Of a stretch of DNA of 64,000 bases, positions 45,190-55,339 are shown in pieces. Under the pieces are notes generated by a model. That model worked only from the letters and a program-made list of their open reading frames with translations, was not told the origin of the DNA and did no database searches. The DNA is from Ignelater luminosus. Taxonomy: Eukaryota > Arthropoda > Insecta > Coleoptera > Elateridae. Made by a program: the position numbers and the translations under genes. Position 1 is the stretch's first letter. Every line of letters starts with the position of its first letter. The stretch is taken from positions 27,827 to 91,826 of the forward strand of contig VTPC01004757.1 of the NCBI GenBank assembly GCA_011009095.1, read 5' to 3'.

Positions 45190-48100
45190 AAAACGTGGAG
45201 AGCACCGACTATTAACCAAACGGACAATATTTTGATAAAAAGAAAGTTTCATTTTACTATTTTATTAAATAATAAGATGATGATGACACCCGGTATAAAA
45301 ACCGAAAACTGTATAAGCTAACGTTAGTTGAAACTTTGTCGCAGATTAATAGGGGTCAAATGGACGTAAATTAAAAATATAAAGAAATCTCAGACGGAAA
45401 TAGAAAAACCTTTACATACTTAATTTTATTGGTAAAAAGAAACACATATAGACTTTTTAATTATTAAACGCTTTGCTATAGAAAATTACAGTAATTATAG
45501 CAAATCAATGAAACCTGAAACATGTTTGCTTCAATGAGTAATTACAAAATCAGACGGTGTAATTTGATTTTTTTATTAATTTTATTCCCAAGTTTATAAT
45601 AATTATTATACGCCGATTTTATACCAAATTAAGAAGATTTTTCCAAAATTAACACAAAGAATTTGACAAAAATAACTAATAATTTTAGTAGTGACGATTT
45701 TTCTTCAAATCAAATATCAAACAACGCAAAGAAGTTAATTCATTGGTAAATTAAGGTCATTTATTCATCAGGCATCATGAAAATTCACTAAAAAGATTCA
45801 TTTCCCATTACATTCCTGTGAAGAGCAGATCGTGTACATACAAGTTTCCGTGTTTTAATTTTATTGCAGTAACCTAAGTAGTTAATATAAATAAACAGAG
45901 GTAAAAATTTGTTGTGAATTAGAGGAAAAAATTTCTTTGTAATACCAAGTGTTACAACTTTATTGTCGCTAAAAGCTTTTTATTTCTAGTTAATACGTGT
46001 AAAAGTATGTCATAAGAACAGTTTCTGAATTTTAAAAACGTTATAAATAAAAAAAAACTACACGTTATAGTAAAATGATTTGAATTTCTCAATTGAAAAA
46101 AGAACATGGAAATACAACATTTGAAATGTTAAGTTCCACCTATCGGAACCTTCTCGAAGCTCGTACCCTTCCCAGAAACAGATAGTTTACTGCTAAGCAA
46201 TAGCCACAAGCTAATATGGTGCTGCCACCTAACGATCTTGGCGAAAGCTCGGTTTTCTGGTGGGAATTATTGATTTTTCGAATGGATACAGGAAATCAAC
46301 ACCAGAATATTAAGAGCATCTTCTTATCACTATATCTAAAGTGTTAGATATATAGATGCTCTATAATGAGGAAATTTAATAATATTTAGGCCATGTAATA
46401 CAATATCGCAACCTTGTATAATAGCAGCGTGCCTTGTATAATAAAATTTAATGAAATGAGGAAACATGAAGATGTGTTAGAGCACAAATGAGTTGAAAAA
46501 ATTTAATTTTATTAAACAAACTGTACGGTAATGGGTTGAAACTTTGTTTAAGAATCTAAAAACAGAAGCATTATAAAAAAAATTTTAGATTTTTCCAAGC
46601 TTTGAATATGTTTGTAGTTTTCTGGATGTTTTATTTTATATTTTGAGAGTAATAGTTAGTAATAAAATTTCCAGGTAAATCACACTATAAAGTTATTTTG
46701 ATTGTTTAGAAAAGCATGACAATATTTAACACGAACAAATTAGTTTATTCTTCAAACTCCATAGAAAAGACAAAGGGACTTACTCTAAAAATGTTTAAGT
46801 AAGATTTTACAAAATCTTAGGAAAGAAACTCATGAAAATTAAATCGGAACTTGTTATGTCCGAATGAAGATGCATCATCAGTAGATGTTTTATAGAGAAT
46901 AAAAACAATCAGAACAAGATTGTAGTAATTCTACACGTATAATAAGACAGAGTGATGCTAAAGTTTACATTATATTTAATCACATGGAATACAACAATAT
47001 GAGCTTTGTTTCTGGCAAGATTTCAGATTTCTACAATTGGACTAAATCGTTTTGTGGAATATTAGGGTACAAAAGTATAAGCTTTTTTTTTTGATTTCTT
47101 CATTATTTTATCACACCACTGAATTTTTATACTGGGTTTTTACTTACAACGTTAATAGAAATGTCCCTAATCAAAGTTTTGAAGGAAACGTGACAATGGT
47201 GTGCTGATCTTTCTACTTGTTATTTGCGAATATTGATCTTTCCAATAATATGATAAAAAATTAATCCACTTATGGTAATCCTGTTTCCATTTTCGTAGAA
47301 ACAATTTCCGATCGTGCATTTCATGCTTTCCTCATTCCATTTCGTTTGTGACTACAGTGTAAGTGTAGGCACGCCTAAATAAAAGGAACAAACTTTTTTA
47401 TTTTTTATAAAATAGTTTTACGATCTATTTAGTTAACAGGTCAACACAAAATTATTACTACTTAGAAAAAGGAGTAAAGAAGAAAAAACTTTACATTTTA
47501 CCAATTTATTGTAAAAATATGCCAAAAGTTAAAAATAAATGCTGGAGGTTATATTATAGTTGTGCCATGAACGAAAATTCTTGAGCGAATAAGGCTTTAA
47601 AGAAAACAGATATAACGTAAATTTCTAATCTAAAATTTAGTTTGGAGGGGTAATTTATTTAATAGAAAACATTTGGTAATGCGGTCAGTTTTTAAACAAT
47701 ACATTTCAGGTGATAGGCTCAATGTGCAATGTCAATTTTCACTTGCAAGAATTGTAAGTAGCACAAATAAGTACATCTTGCTTCTTGCAGAGAGAGACCA
47801 AAATTTTGGCTTAGGTGTATAGTAAGAAGGGACAAGATGTTTTTGTAAATTTACTTTTACTATTCTTGGGTTCATTTTTGTCTTGTGTATCATTCTTTTA
47901 CATGTCGAAATTTTGGATTTTGGTTTAAACCTTCATTGTGTTCATTGAGGACATAACCTTAGTTACAGATCAAGATCTTTAGTTAGGCACACAACGGTCT
48001 GGAGAGTCTTGTGTTTGAGATTGGCTTAAGAATTTTTAAGTTTTGCTTTTCACTTGTCCAATTAGTGTATTTCCCACTCTGTGTGCCATAGATGCGGTCT

Positions 48101-48400
48101 ATCAAAATATTTATTTCCGTCATATTTCTAGCTTAATTTGTAGATTTGAATTGTCACTAGAAATTACTTTAATCTTTGGTGTCAGTATTTAGTTAGATGG
48201 TGGACATCTTTTCATTTAGTACTGTAAATAAGTTATCGCGGTATTGCGATCTTTGTTGATTTATCGGTTGACGCTATTGTGATTTATTCCTTTGTTTCCT
48301 AATTTTAATTTAGTTTTTAAAAATAACCACGAATTATCAATTTATCACTTATTTTGTTCCTTGATATTATTGTTGCTGCACCTTTAGGTGATCTTTAACG
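45190..48400. other. 3.2 kb without a recognisable gene
   Basis: Very A+T-rich. It contains one notable hairpin at 46313-46362 (listed separately) and a short direct duplication of CCTTGTATAATA near 46412 and 46432. No frame can be named. Confidence 0.45.
46313..46362. repeat. hairpin-forming inverted repeat
   Basis: AGAGCATCT and TATATCTAA on the left arm pair with TTAGATATA and AGATGCTCT on the right arm around an AGTG loop. A nine-base bulge interrupts the left arm. Eighteen base pairs in all. Confidence 0.6.
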
Positions 48401-48416
48401 ACAGTTTCTTATTTAG

Positions 48417-48661
48417 ATGCTGCCTCGTTACCAACAAATCTAAAAGAACAAGGCTTGCTTCCATATCAAGTAGGGTATTGCATTGTAATGTTTGCTGTTG
48501 CAAATTCCTGTTTTGTGTTTTTAAATCCAGTTATTGCCTGTGCGGCTGATCAGATGAGAAAACAAGTTATCCTCAATATCCGTTGTACTTGTAGCTATGT
48601 AGTTATCAGTGTTATCCCTATGGGAATTAGCTCGGCGTACAAAAAGTTTTACGTACCTTAG
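48417..48661 (+). CDS. exon-like hydrophobic frame, family uncertain
   Basis: A good splice-acceptor candidate (CAGTTTCTTATTTAG, ending 48416) precedes an open frame of 81 codons ending at TAG (48659-48661). It reads SLPTNLKEQGLLPYQVGY, then CIVMFAVANSCFVFLNPVIA, then CAADQMRKQVILNIRCTC. The block from CIVMF to VIA is hydrophobic enough for a membrane helix, and a second weaker one follows (SYVVISVIPMG). NPVIA followed by a basic residue cluster recalls the end of the seventh helix of GPCRs (NPxxY), but the Tyr is missing and the resemblance is short. A transporter fragment is equally possible. It may be a terminal exon of a host gene or chance. Confidence 0.3.
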
Positions 48662-48669
48662 CGGCAATT

Positions 48670-49310
48670 TTGATCATCGCAGTTTTTGGTGACACACACA
48701 TAATTCGTTTTACTAAAAATAATAAAGCTTTTATTATCCAACAGTACAGGCCAGTTACAGGGTAATGTATAAATTAAATATCATATACGTATTTAAACAA
48801 TAAAATTAAAATTAGAATTACTATAAGAAATCAATTCGTTTTAGATCATGAATTGTTTTAACATTTAGAGATGATCATGTCACTTTGAAAACTTTGTATA
48901 ATGGTCAGTGTTTATACATATTTATATATAGCTATTTATGAAATATGATATCTTAATCATTACATAGATCATAGTACTTCACAAAGAGGCCATCTGAGAA
49001 AAGCATTAGTTCTACCAGCCCGTACGTAGAACAAGGTAGCATGATACACCAACTACTGTTAGATCTGGGAATAAAAAAAAACAAGAATCTGTTAAAGATT
49101 TAAACAATTAATACCATCATACAGTAGTTCATACAAAAAAAACAAGCCCTCGACAATTTCTCATAGATTTATTCCATTTAATGCGTGGTCCATGTATAAC
49201 TGTGCTATTTTATAATTTCTGATAATTGCAGTAGGCACTGAAAACAGGGATGTTATTCACACTTCTTGACAGCTTATTGTCTGTAGACTTAATTCAAGTC
49301 ATTAAATTAG
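48670..49310. other. no gene recognised
   Basis: This is upstream flank of the transposase relic that starts at 49323. GTTACAGGGTAATG at about 48756 could be a decayed left terminus for it, but the match is poor. Confidence 0.35.
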
Positions 49311-49322
49311 TTAAACATTACA

Positions 49323-50128
49323 ATGCGTAAGTTTATAACAAAGCAAATAGTTGTACTTCTTCAAAGCAATAATAGCGATCGCAAGTTGACACTTCGTCAT
49401 TTTCGAACGCAAGGAATACCTACGCGAACAATTCAAAATAGTCTGAGAAGGTTTCACGAGGAAGATTGTTTACAAGCTCATTCCTGGCTGTCAAAGATTG
49501 TGAGGACCGCAAAGACAATTAAAAAAGTTAAATATCGATTTCTCAAAAACTCAGAAACATCAGAGCGGAAAATTGCAACAAAGATGATCAACCTCTCCAA
49601 AATGAATGAAAAATGAATAAAACATCATCATGCGCCGAAAATTAAAGAAGTTCGTTTATAAAGATAATCAAGTAGAAAGGTGTAGACTTTTATACAAGTT
49701 GAGCATTCCAAGTGGTGGACATCATTTTTTCATCATGGATGGCGAGACATATTGCTATGCTGATCCAGCTCAAGTTCCTGGTGTTGAATTTTATAATGAA
49801 CTGCCAGAAGCTCCTTTTCCTCTAGAACAGGAAGTAGCACCAAAAGAGAAATTTGCGGCAAAATTTTCGGCATGGCAAGCAATCGCGGACGATGGAGTGT
49901 CTGAACACATTTTTCATACTGGCACTATTAATGCTGCAGTTTATCTAAAAGAATGCGTTTCTAAGGGTAGAAGGAAAAAGGGAAATCGTTCACTATTATT
50001 TTGGCCAGACCTTGCCACTGCTCACTATGCTCTGTTCTTACAGACGCGGAATTGACTTTGTTCCAAAGGAGCAAAACCCACCAATTGCACTCCAATGTCG
50101 CTCAATTAAACATTACTTTCTGAACTAG
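49323..50128 (+). pseudogene. IS630/Tc1-type transposase relic
   Basis: ATG at 49323 opens MRKFITKQIVVLLQSNNSD, then HFRTQGIPTRTIQNSLRRF, a helix-turn-helix start. After a stop at 49614 a second frame (49630-50055) has the catalytic half: GGHHFFIMDGETYCYADPAQ (first Asp), KFSAWQAIADDGVSEHIF, and LFWPDLATAHYALFL (second Asp, about 50010). A further frame change leads to GIDFVPKEQNPPIALQC and RSIKHYF, where the usual third acidic residue (in a RPIE-like motif) has become Lys. The motif order is that of a Tc1/mariner-superfamily group with WPDLAxxHY. Two frame changes and the lost acidic residue show that it is dead. A CACCCTGTA end lies at 50261-50269. Confidence 0.75.
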
Positions 50129-50260
50129 AAATCTATAGACAGTGAGTCATTTTTTGAAAGATGGCAGAAAATGATATTTAAGTCAGATTGTAAGATGACA
50201 CAATCTGCATGCTGTTCACTTTCTTTTTACATAAGGATTGACCATGAAGATTTGAAATTT

Positions 50261-50272
50261 CACCCTGTATAC
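50261..50272. repeat. probable right terminus of the 49.3 kb transposon
   Basis: CACCCTGTATAC follows the transposase relic by about 130 bp and is the inverse of the TATACAGGGTG terminus type. A matching left end is not clear. Confidence 0.5.
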
Positions 50273-50778
50273 AATCCTGACAGTTAGTTTTAGGTTAACT
50301 TTGTATTTAGGTTAGAAACGACAACATTAGCATAACTGGTAGTTAAGAAAATATCTTTAAAATGCACTTGATTTAAGATTCTTGTTGGTTTTTTAATACT
50401 TGCTTTCTTTTTCTGCATAGAAATTGTTCAGTCAACCTTAACATAATTTATTATATTTGAGATCTAACAACTTAGCAGAACATGATCAACTCTTACGCAG
50501 AAAAGGTTGTAAACAGCATATAGTCGAGAGTTTTTACAGATCTGCAAATATTAGCAAGTTTAACTTAATTCTACTACTTATAACAACAATGTAAAAAGTA
50601 GAGGTTTCATATTAAATCCCTCTGTTCCTGATGGTGGGACAAATTAATTTAATTTATAATTCAAGTTGGGCAAATGCATATTTTACATGTTTTTATCTCC
50701 GAGGCATATGCAGTTAATTTTTGGTATGTAAGCTCATTTCACTGTATATTGCCCAAACGGTTAATCTTATTTTGTATA

Positions 50779-51290
50779 TACAGGGTGTCCCAAAATAACA
50801 CCGACAATGCTTAACCACTGATTCTGGGGAACAAATGACGATTCATCGAAAAAAAGTTAGGTAAAAAGTTTGTAGTTTTTGAGTTGTAAGCTGTCAGAGT
50901 CAACACAAATTTTTCTTAACTTTTTAACTGTGTCTCACTGAATCTATCGATCGTAATGAAATTTGATAACACAAACTCGTACATATTTGAAAGAATTTTA
51001 TGAAGAGAGAATCATAAGCAGAAGACGATGGTTTCCGAGGTCAGCTGATCTCACTCCCCTGGATTATTTTTGATTTGGGCACCTAAAAAAATACCACGTG
51101 TCGTATACGTCTGCATGCAATACAAGGCTTGAAAAATGCCATAACAAATACAATACAAAATATAACTCAGCAACAGTTGCCACATGCTTCTGACAACATT
51201 AAGAGGAGAATTCAGGTTGCCATACATAATAATGGTGGTCATGTGGAGCATAGAATGTGAAATTTTTAATTTAAACAATTCACGTTAAGT
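50779..51290 (+). mobile_element. deleted DD41D-type transposon, left end joined to transposase C-terminus
   Basis: The left end TACAGGGTGTCCCAAAATAA begins at 50779 and is followed by non-coding 5' sequence to about 51005. Then comes the end of a DUF4817/DD41D-type transposase: RRWFPRSADLTPLDYF (about 51024-51070, carrying the third catalytic Asp), then in another frame GLKNAITNTIQNITQQQL, PHASDNIKRRIQVAIHNN and GGHVEHRM with a stop near 51259. Everything from the DNA-binding domain through the second Asp is deleted. No right terminus was found, so the 3' end is also lost or diverged. Confidence 0.75.
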
Positions 51291-51299
51291 AGCTATTTT

Positions 51300-51690
51300 T
51301 AAATCATTTATAAAAAACTTATTTTGTAAAAAATGTTTTATAAAATAAAATAATTTTTTTAAAACAACTTTTAATTTGATATCATTCAAATGATGTAAGT
51401 TCTGTACTTACTGCATGATTTAGAAAATCTAAATTAATTATATTAGTGGAAACAATAATTAGCATTAGTGTTTAAACTAAAATTTATGTTAATAGGAATT
51501 TCCAGACAGTAGGCAACCACATCAGCAGAGGCGTTTCCCGGGTGGCATAGATTTCATTACAAAAAGAATTTCTTAGTGGGAAACTTTACCCTATAAGTAA
51601 ATGAGAGTAAACGGATACAAGCCATAATGATGTTACTGTATGTGCAAAACAACTTTCTATAAACTTATGTTGATAATCCGAGATTCACTA
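51300..51690. other. no gene recognised
   Basis: A+T-rich flank between the deleted transposon and a LINE fragment. Part of 51490-51690 may be more of that LINE, but no motif shows it. Confidence 0.35.
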
Positions 51691-51699
51691 GTATTTAAT

Positions 51700-52015
51700 A
51701 AAGCGATAAATAGATTTTAAATAAAGCAGTCTCAAAGATTTTAGAAAAATGTGAAAGAATGGCTATTGGCCTATAGTTTACAACATCAAACACATTACTG
51801 TTTTTCAAAACGGAAGTTATTTTAGTGGCTTTTCATTGCTGTGGAAATGCGGACGTTCTGATATCTACTTATTAAATAGTTTGAATACAGTACAGAGTGA
51901 ATCAGACAAATACAGTCCTTTACCAGAAAACTGGCAATCTGTTCGTAACCCACAGTGAATTGAAATTACAGTTTTTGAATGGCACAGATAATGTCATCCT
52001 CAGTTGAGATCAAAG
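51700..52015 (-). mobile_element. Jockey/CR1-like LINE RT fragment
   Basis: Minus-strand text from about 52010 down gives TEDDIICAIQKL, then FLVKDCICLIHSVLYSNYLI, then ISTAMKSH, and in another frame VLKNSNVFDVVNYRPIAILS followed by HFSKIFET (about 51800-51725). VKDC...L...N...G.FP..MK and NYRPIxxLSxxSKIFE are reverse-transcriptase N-terminal blocks of Jockey/CR1-type non-LTR elements. This differs from the RTE-like LINE at 20-22 kb. It is a short, old fragment with stops and a frame change. Confidence 0.7.
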
Positions 52016-52019
52016 CTTA

Positions 52020-53134
52020 TGTAGGGTATGTTGTGGTTTATTAGAGAAATAGAGATAAGCACTCTATAGTGGGTTATTTTAGGTTATTATAGAATTAATC
52101 TTTTAGTTTGATAGTCTTAATAATGTCAATGGAATGATTTTGACGCTTTGAAGTACATCTCTGTACATATAAATTAAATTATGTTTACAGTAAATCATAA
52201 AATTATTAAAGCTTTATTAACGTTACAGTATTTACCTAGTACAGATCAGTCAATAGTAAGCAAATGATCCTAAAGGCTTTTCGAAAATAGTAAAGTCGGT
52301 TTTATGCATTGCGAATAACGTATCTTGACGTATTATTTTGTGTTTTGAATTAAATTTATATGGTTCTTTGCGGTTGTTAGTGCCTAGTAGCAAATTTAAG
52401 CTTGATGACCTAAGGATCTGTAGCACTTCCAAATACTTTGTAATTCTTCTCAGCGTTGGTCAAAACATTCCTATTAGGTTTCATTATTAAACGAGGTATA
52501 ACTGCATGGAAGCAATGCTAGCGTCTAAAGAGTAACTTAAAAAACAATTGATGCAGTAACTGTTTCCGTGCTATAATAACGAATATAACAATTAAACTTC
52601 AAACTGCACAATCAGCCATTAGTTGTATTATAGTTATATCATCATCTTCTTTTTCATATTTTAAAGCACAGCTCAGCGAACGTAAGATTGCGGTTCGTCC
52701 TACGCACAAAGAAAATAAAGAGACACCGTACATTCATATATGCTGATTTACTGACAAGTCGGCATACAACTGAATTACCACAATTTCCTGACAAATTTGT
52801 TAAAGCGCATTCAAGGTCAAACGCAAACCTAAAGTTTGGCGGCTGTAATTTGGTGTGTTTTGGATTAGTAGAAATCCATAATTTATTGTTGTCACGACAC
52901 ATTGATTCAGACTACACTTCCGTTATTTATCATAGTTGATTAAAAGACTTCATTATTACTTTTTATGTGTTTGAGGAATATCTTCGCGTGGTCGATCGTG
53001 AAGATTTACAGGACCGGTTTAAGTAGACGTTTTCCTGAATTTGACTTTCACGATTTTAACTGCCAAAATTTGACTTTGAGAATAATACAGGTGTATACCT
53101 ATGAAATGAGACTTTCAGCTATTAGACCACAGAT
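52020..53134. other. no gene recognised
   Basis: A+T-rich. A few 60-80 codon frames on both strands around 52650-52940 overlap one another and carry no motif. Confidence 0.4.
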
Positions 53135-53534
53135 NNNNNNNNNNNNNNNNNNNNNNNNNNNNNNNNNNNNNNNNNNNNNNNNNNNNNNNNNNNNNNNNNN
53201 NNNNNNNNNNNNNNNNNNNNNNNNNNNNNNNNNNNNNNNNNNNNNNNNNNNNNNNNNNNNNNNNNNNNNNNNNNNNNNNNNNNNNNNNNNNNNNNNNNNN
53301 NNNNNNNNNNNNNNNNNNNNNNNNNNNNNNNNNNNNNNNNNNNNNNNNNNNNNNNNNNNNNNNNNNNNNNNNNNNNNNNNNNNNNNNNNNNNNNNNNNNN
53401 NNNNNNNNNNNNNNNNNNNNNNNNNNNNNNNNNNNNNNNNNNNNNNNNNNNNNNNNNNNNNNNNNNNNNNNNNNNNNNNNNNNNNNNNNNNNNNNNNNNN
53501 NNNNNNNNNNNNNNNNNNNNNNNNNNNNNNNNNN
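53135..53534. other. assembly gap, 400 N
   Basis: Exactly 400 unknown bases, which may be an estimated or a standard gap size. Open frames that cross it are artefacts. Confidence 1.
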
Positions 53535-54280
53535 TTAGTTTCAACTTTATTTTGGGTTGCTTTGGAATTATTTCTAAATTTTACGTTTTTTAACTGTTTC
53601 GTTGTCATGATAACCGATTGTCCTGAGTTCCATTCTGCACTGAATAGTTAAGGAGAGAGGGACAAAATGAACTGAAAGGTAAAACAATGTTCGTGCGAAG
53701 AATATTTTTGAGGAACTTCAAAATAAAAATTGAAGCAAGAATATTGGAGTTTTGTTGACGGCTCTCGAACAACCGTTTTACGTTTGTGACATTACAAGCT
53801 ATGTGTTCAAGCAACGACTTGTAATTTAGGGTATTTTTTCATGTTATGTTAATTTCTCTTGAAGTGAGTTAGGTATTATTGCACATAAACACAACAGTGG
53901 TAAACTATAGAAAAGTTTGGATCTAGGCCCATCTTGCCGAGTGTCTGTTCCATTTTACCCGCTCCAAGAGAGAACTTGATACATTGTTGGAGCTTTGTCT
54001 AGTTATCAATTACACAGGCCTGCGTTTTTTAACTTTCGAAAAATTGTTTTCAATTTGATTGCTGATTCTTATGTATTTTTGGGTGCTGAGTTCAAATATG
54101 AACTCCATTTTTCTCCATCACAAAAGGATTTTTTACAAAAAAGCTCCAAATGTTTTTAAAAACTTATAAAAAACAATATTTATTTAACTTTTGAATTTAT
54201 TTACAGGTGGTATGAAAAACAGAATTACTTTAAAAATGAATTAATCTAATGAAGATACACCGTAAAATACTATTTATGTC
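53535..54280. other. no gene recognised
   Basis: Flank between the gap and the 54-55 kb pseudogene. Confidence 0.4.
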
Positions 54281-54287
54281 CTAACAA

Positions 54288-55333
54288 GTCCTTCTAGAAT
54301 CTTTTTCGTCTTCTTTCCATGCTCCTTTTTGTGCTTTTTCTTCTGTGGTGTCGCAGCGGGTCATCCCTCTTTAACATCCAACAGTACTCAGCTATCATAC
54401 TCACATTCCATCTTCCTTGGTATCTCTTTTCTATTTTTTTTTACATCTTTATAGAATCTTCCACACTGCTGCTCACGTACTACAGCAGTATTTTCGGGAA
54501 AGTAGTCCAGGTGTGAATCTAGAAAATACATCTTCAAACTCATGTTACAGCCCAAATCTTTGAATTTGTCTAACATACTTTGTACAATATTTTTATAATC
54601 TTCATCTTTTTGGTGCCAAGAAACTTTGTAACTACATCCTTGAAGGCTTTCCATGCTTGTTTTTCTACTTCTTCCACTTTAGATTCAAAATTTTCTTCTT
54701 TTATAAGCTTTCTTATATCACGCCCAACAAAAACACCCTCCTTTATCTTTACTTCCGATAAACCTGGAAACTGACTGCAAAGATACTTGAAACCCTCTCC
54801 AACTTTTTCTACTACCTTCACAAATTGATGCATTAGCCCTAGTTTAATATGTAACGGAGGAAGAAAAACTTTGCTTGGCTCTACTAAACGTTTTTTTTCA
54901 CTGTTGTTCATACCAGGTTTTAAGGTTTGTCTTGTGGCCACAATTTTTTACAATAGTGCTGCTTTCTATCACGACTATCCCACTCACACAAAAAACAAGT
55001 ATATTTGGTATAACCGCTTTGTTGTCCAAGTAATAAAGAAAGTACTTTTAAATCGCCACAAATTTTCCAAACTTGATCCTTACAACAAATCTGAATTAAA
55101 AGTACTAGCTCAAGATTTTTGTAACACTCTTTCAAATGAACAGAATGTCCTACTGGTAAAGAAGCGAAGCTCTTCAACACATATTGAACAAGGCCCAAGG
55201 TTTGTCTTGGTATCCTAATTTCACACCAAAATATGCAAAATATACTTTTTTTACAATTCCGTAATGTTTCTTTGTTGTTTTTTAACCGTAAAGTTTCGAC
55301 AAATGTAGTAAAAAGGGTCAGGCGCATCGCCAC
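54288..55333 (-). pseudogene. degraded copy of a second uncharacterised arthropod multicopy family
   Basis: Minus-strand blocks in order are LPVGHSVHLKECYKNLELVL (about 55180-55120), VWKICGDLKVLSLLLGQQSG with YTKYTCFLCEWDSRDRKQH (about 55070-54950), then in another frame KVFLPPLHIKLGLMHQFVK (about 54875), EGFKYLCSQFPGLSEVKIK and VTKFLGTKK, and in a third MSLKMYFLDSHLDYFPEN (about 54540-54490). It ends with AEYCWMLKRDDPLRHHRR-like text near 54330. I remember relatives with the same order (IPIGHSVHLKE, ICGDLKVLxMLLGQQSGYTK, FLCEWDSR, LPPLHIKLG, HSHLDYFPEN, ERFHQDI) as very numerous in aphids, ants and other arthropods. Function is unknown. The Cys/His and Asp motifs suggest a nuclease- or transposase-like fold, which is inference. 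The copy is broken by about two to three frame changes. Confidence 0.65.
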
Positions 55334-55339
55334 AACCTC

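Noticed and set aside
52965-53651. Long open frames on both strands across the N run
   Set aside because: They consist mostly of unknown residues from the assembly gap.
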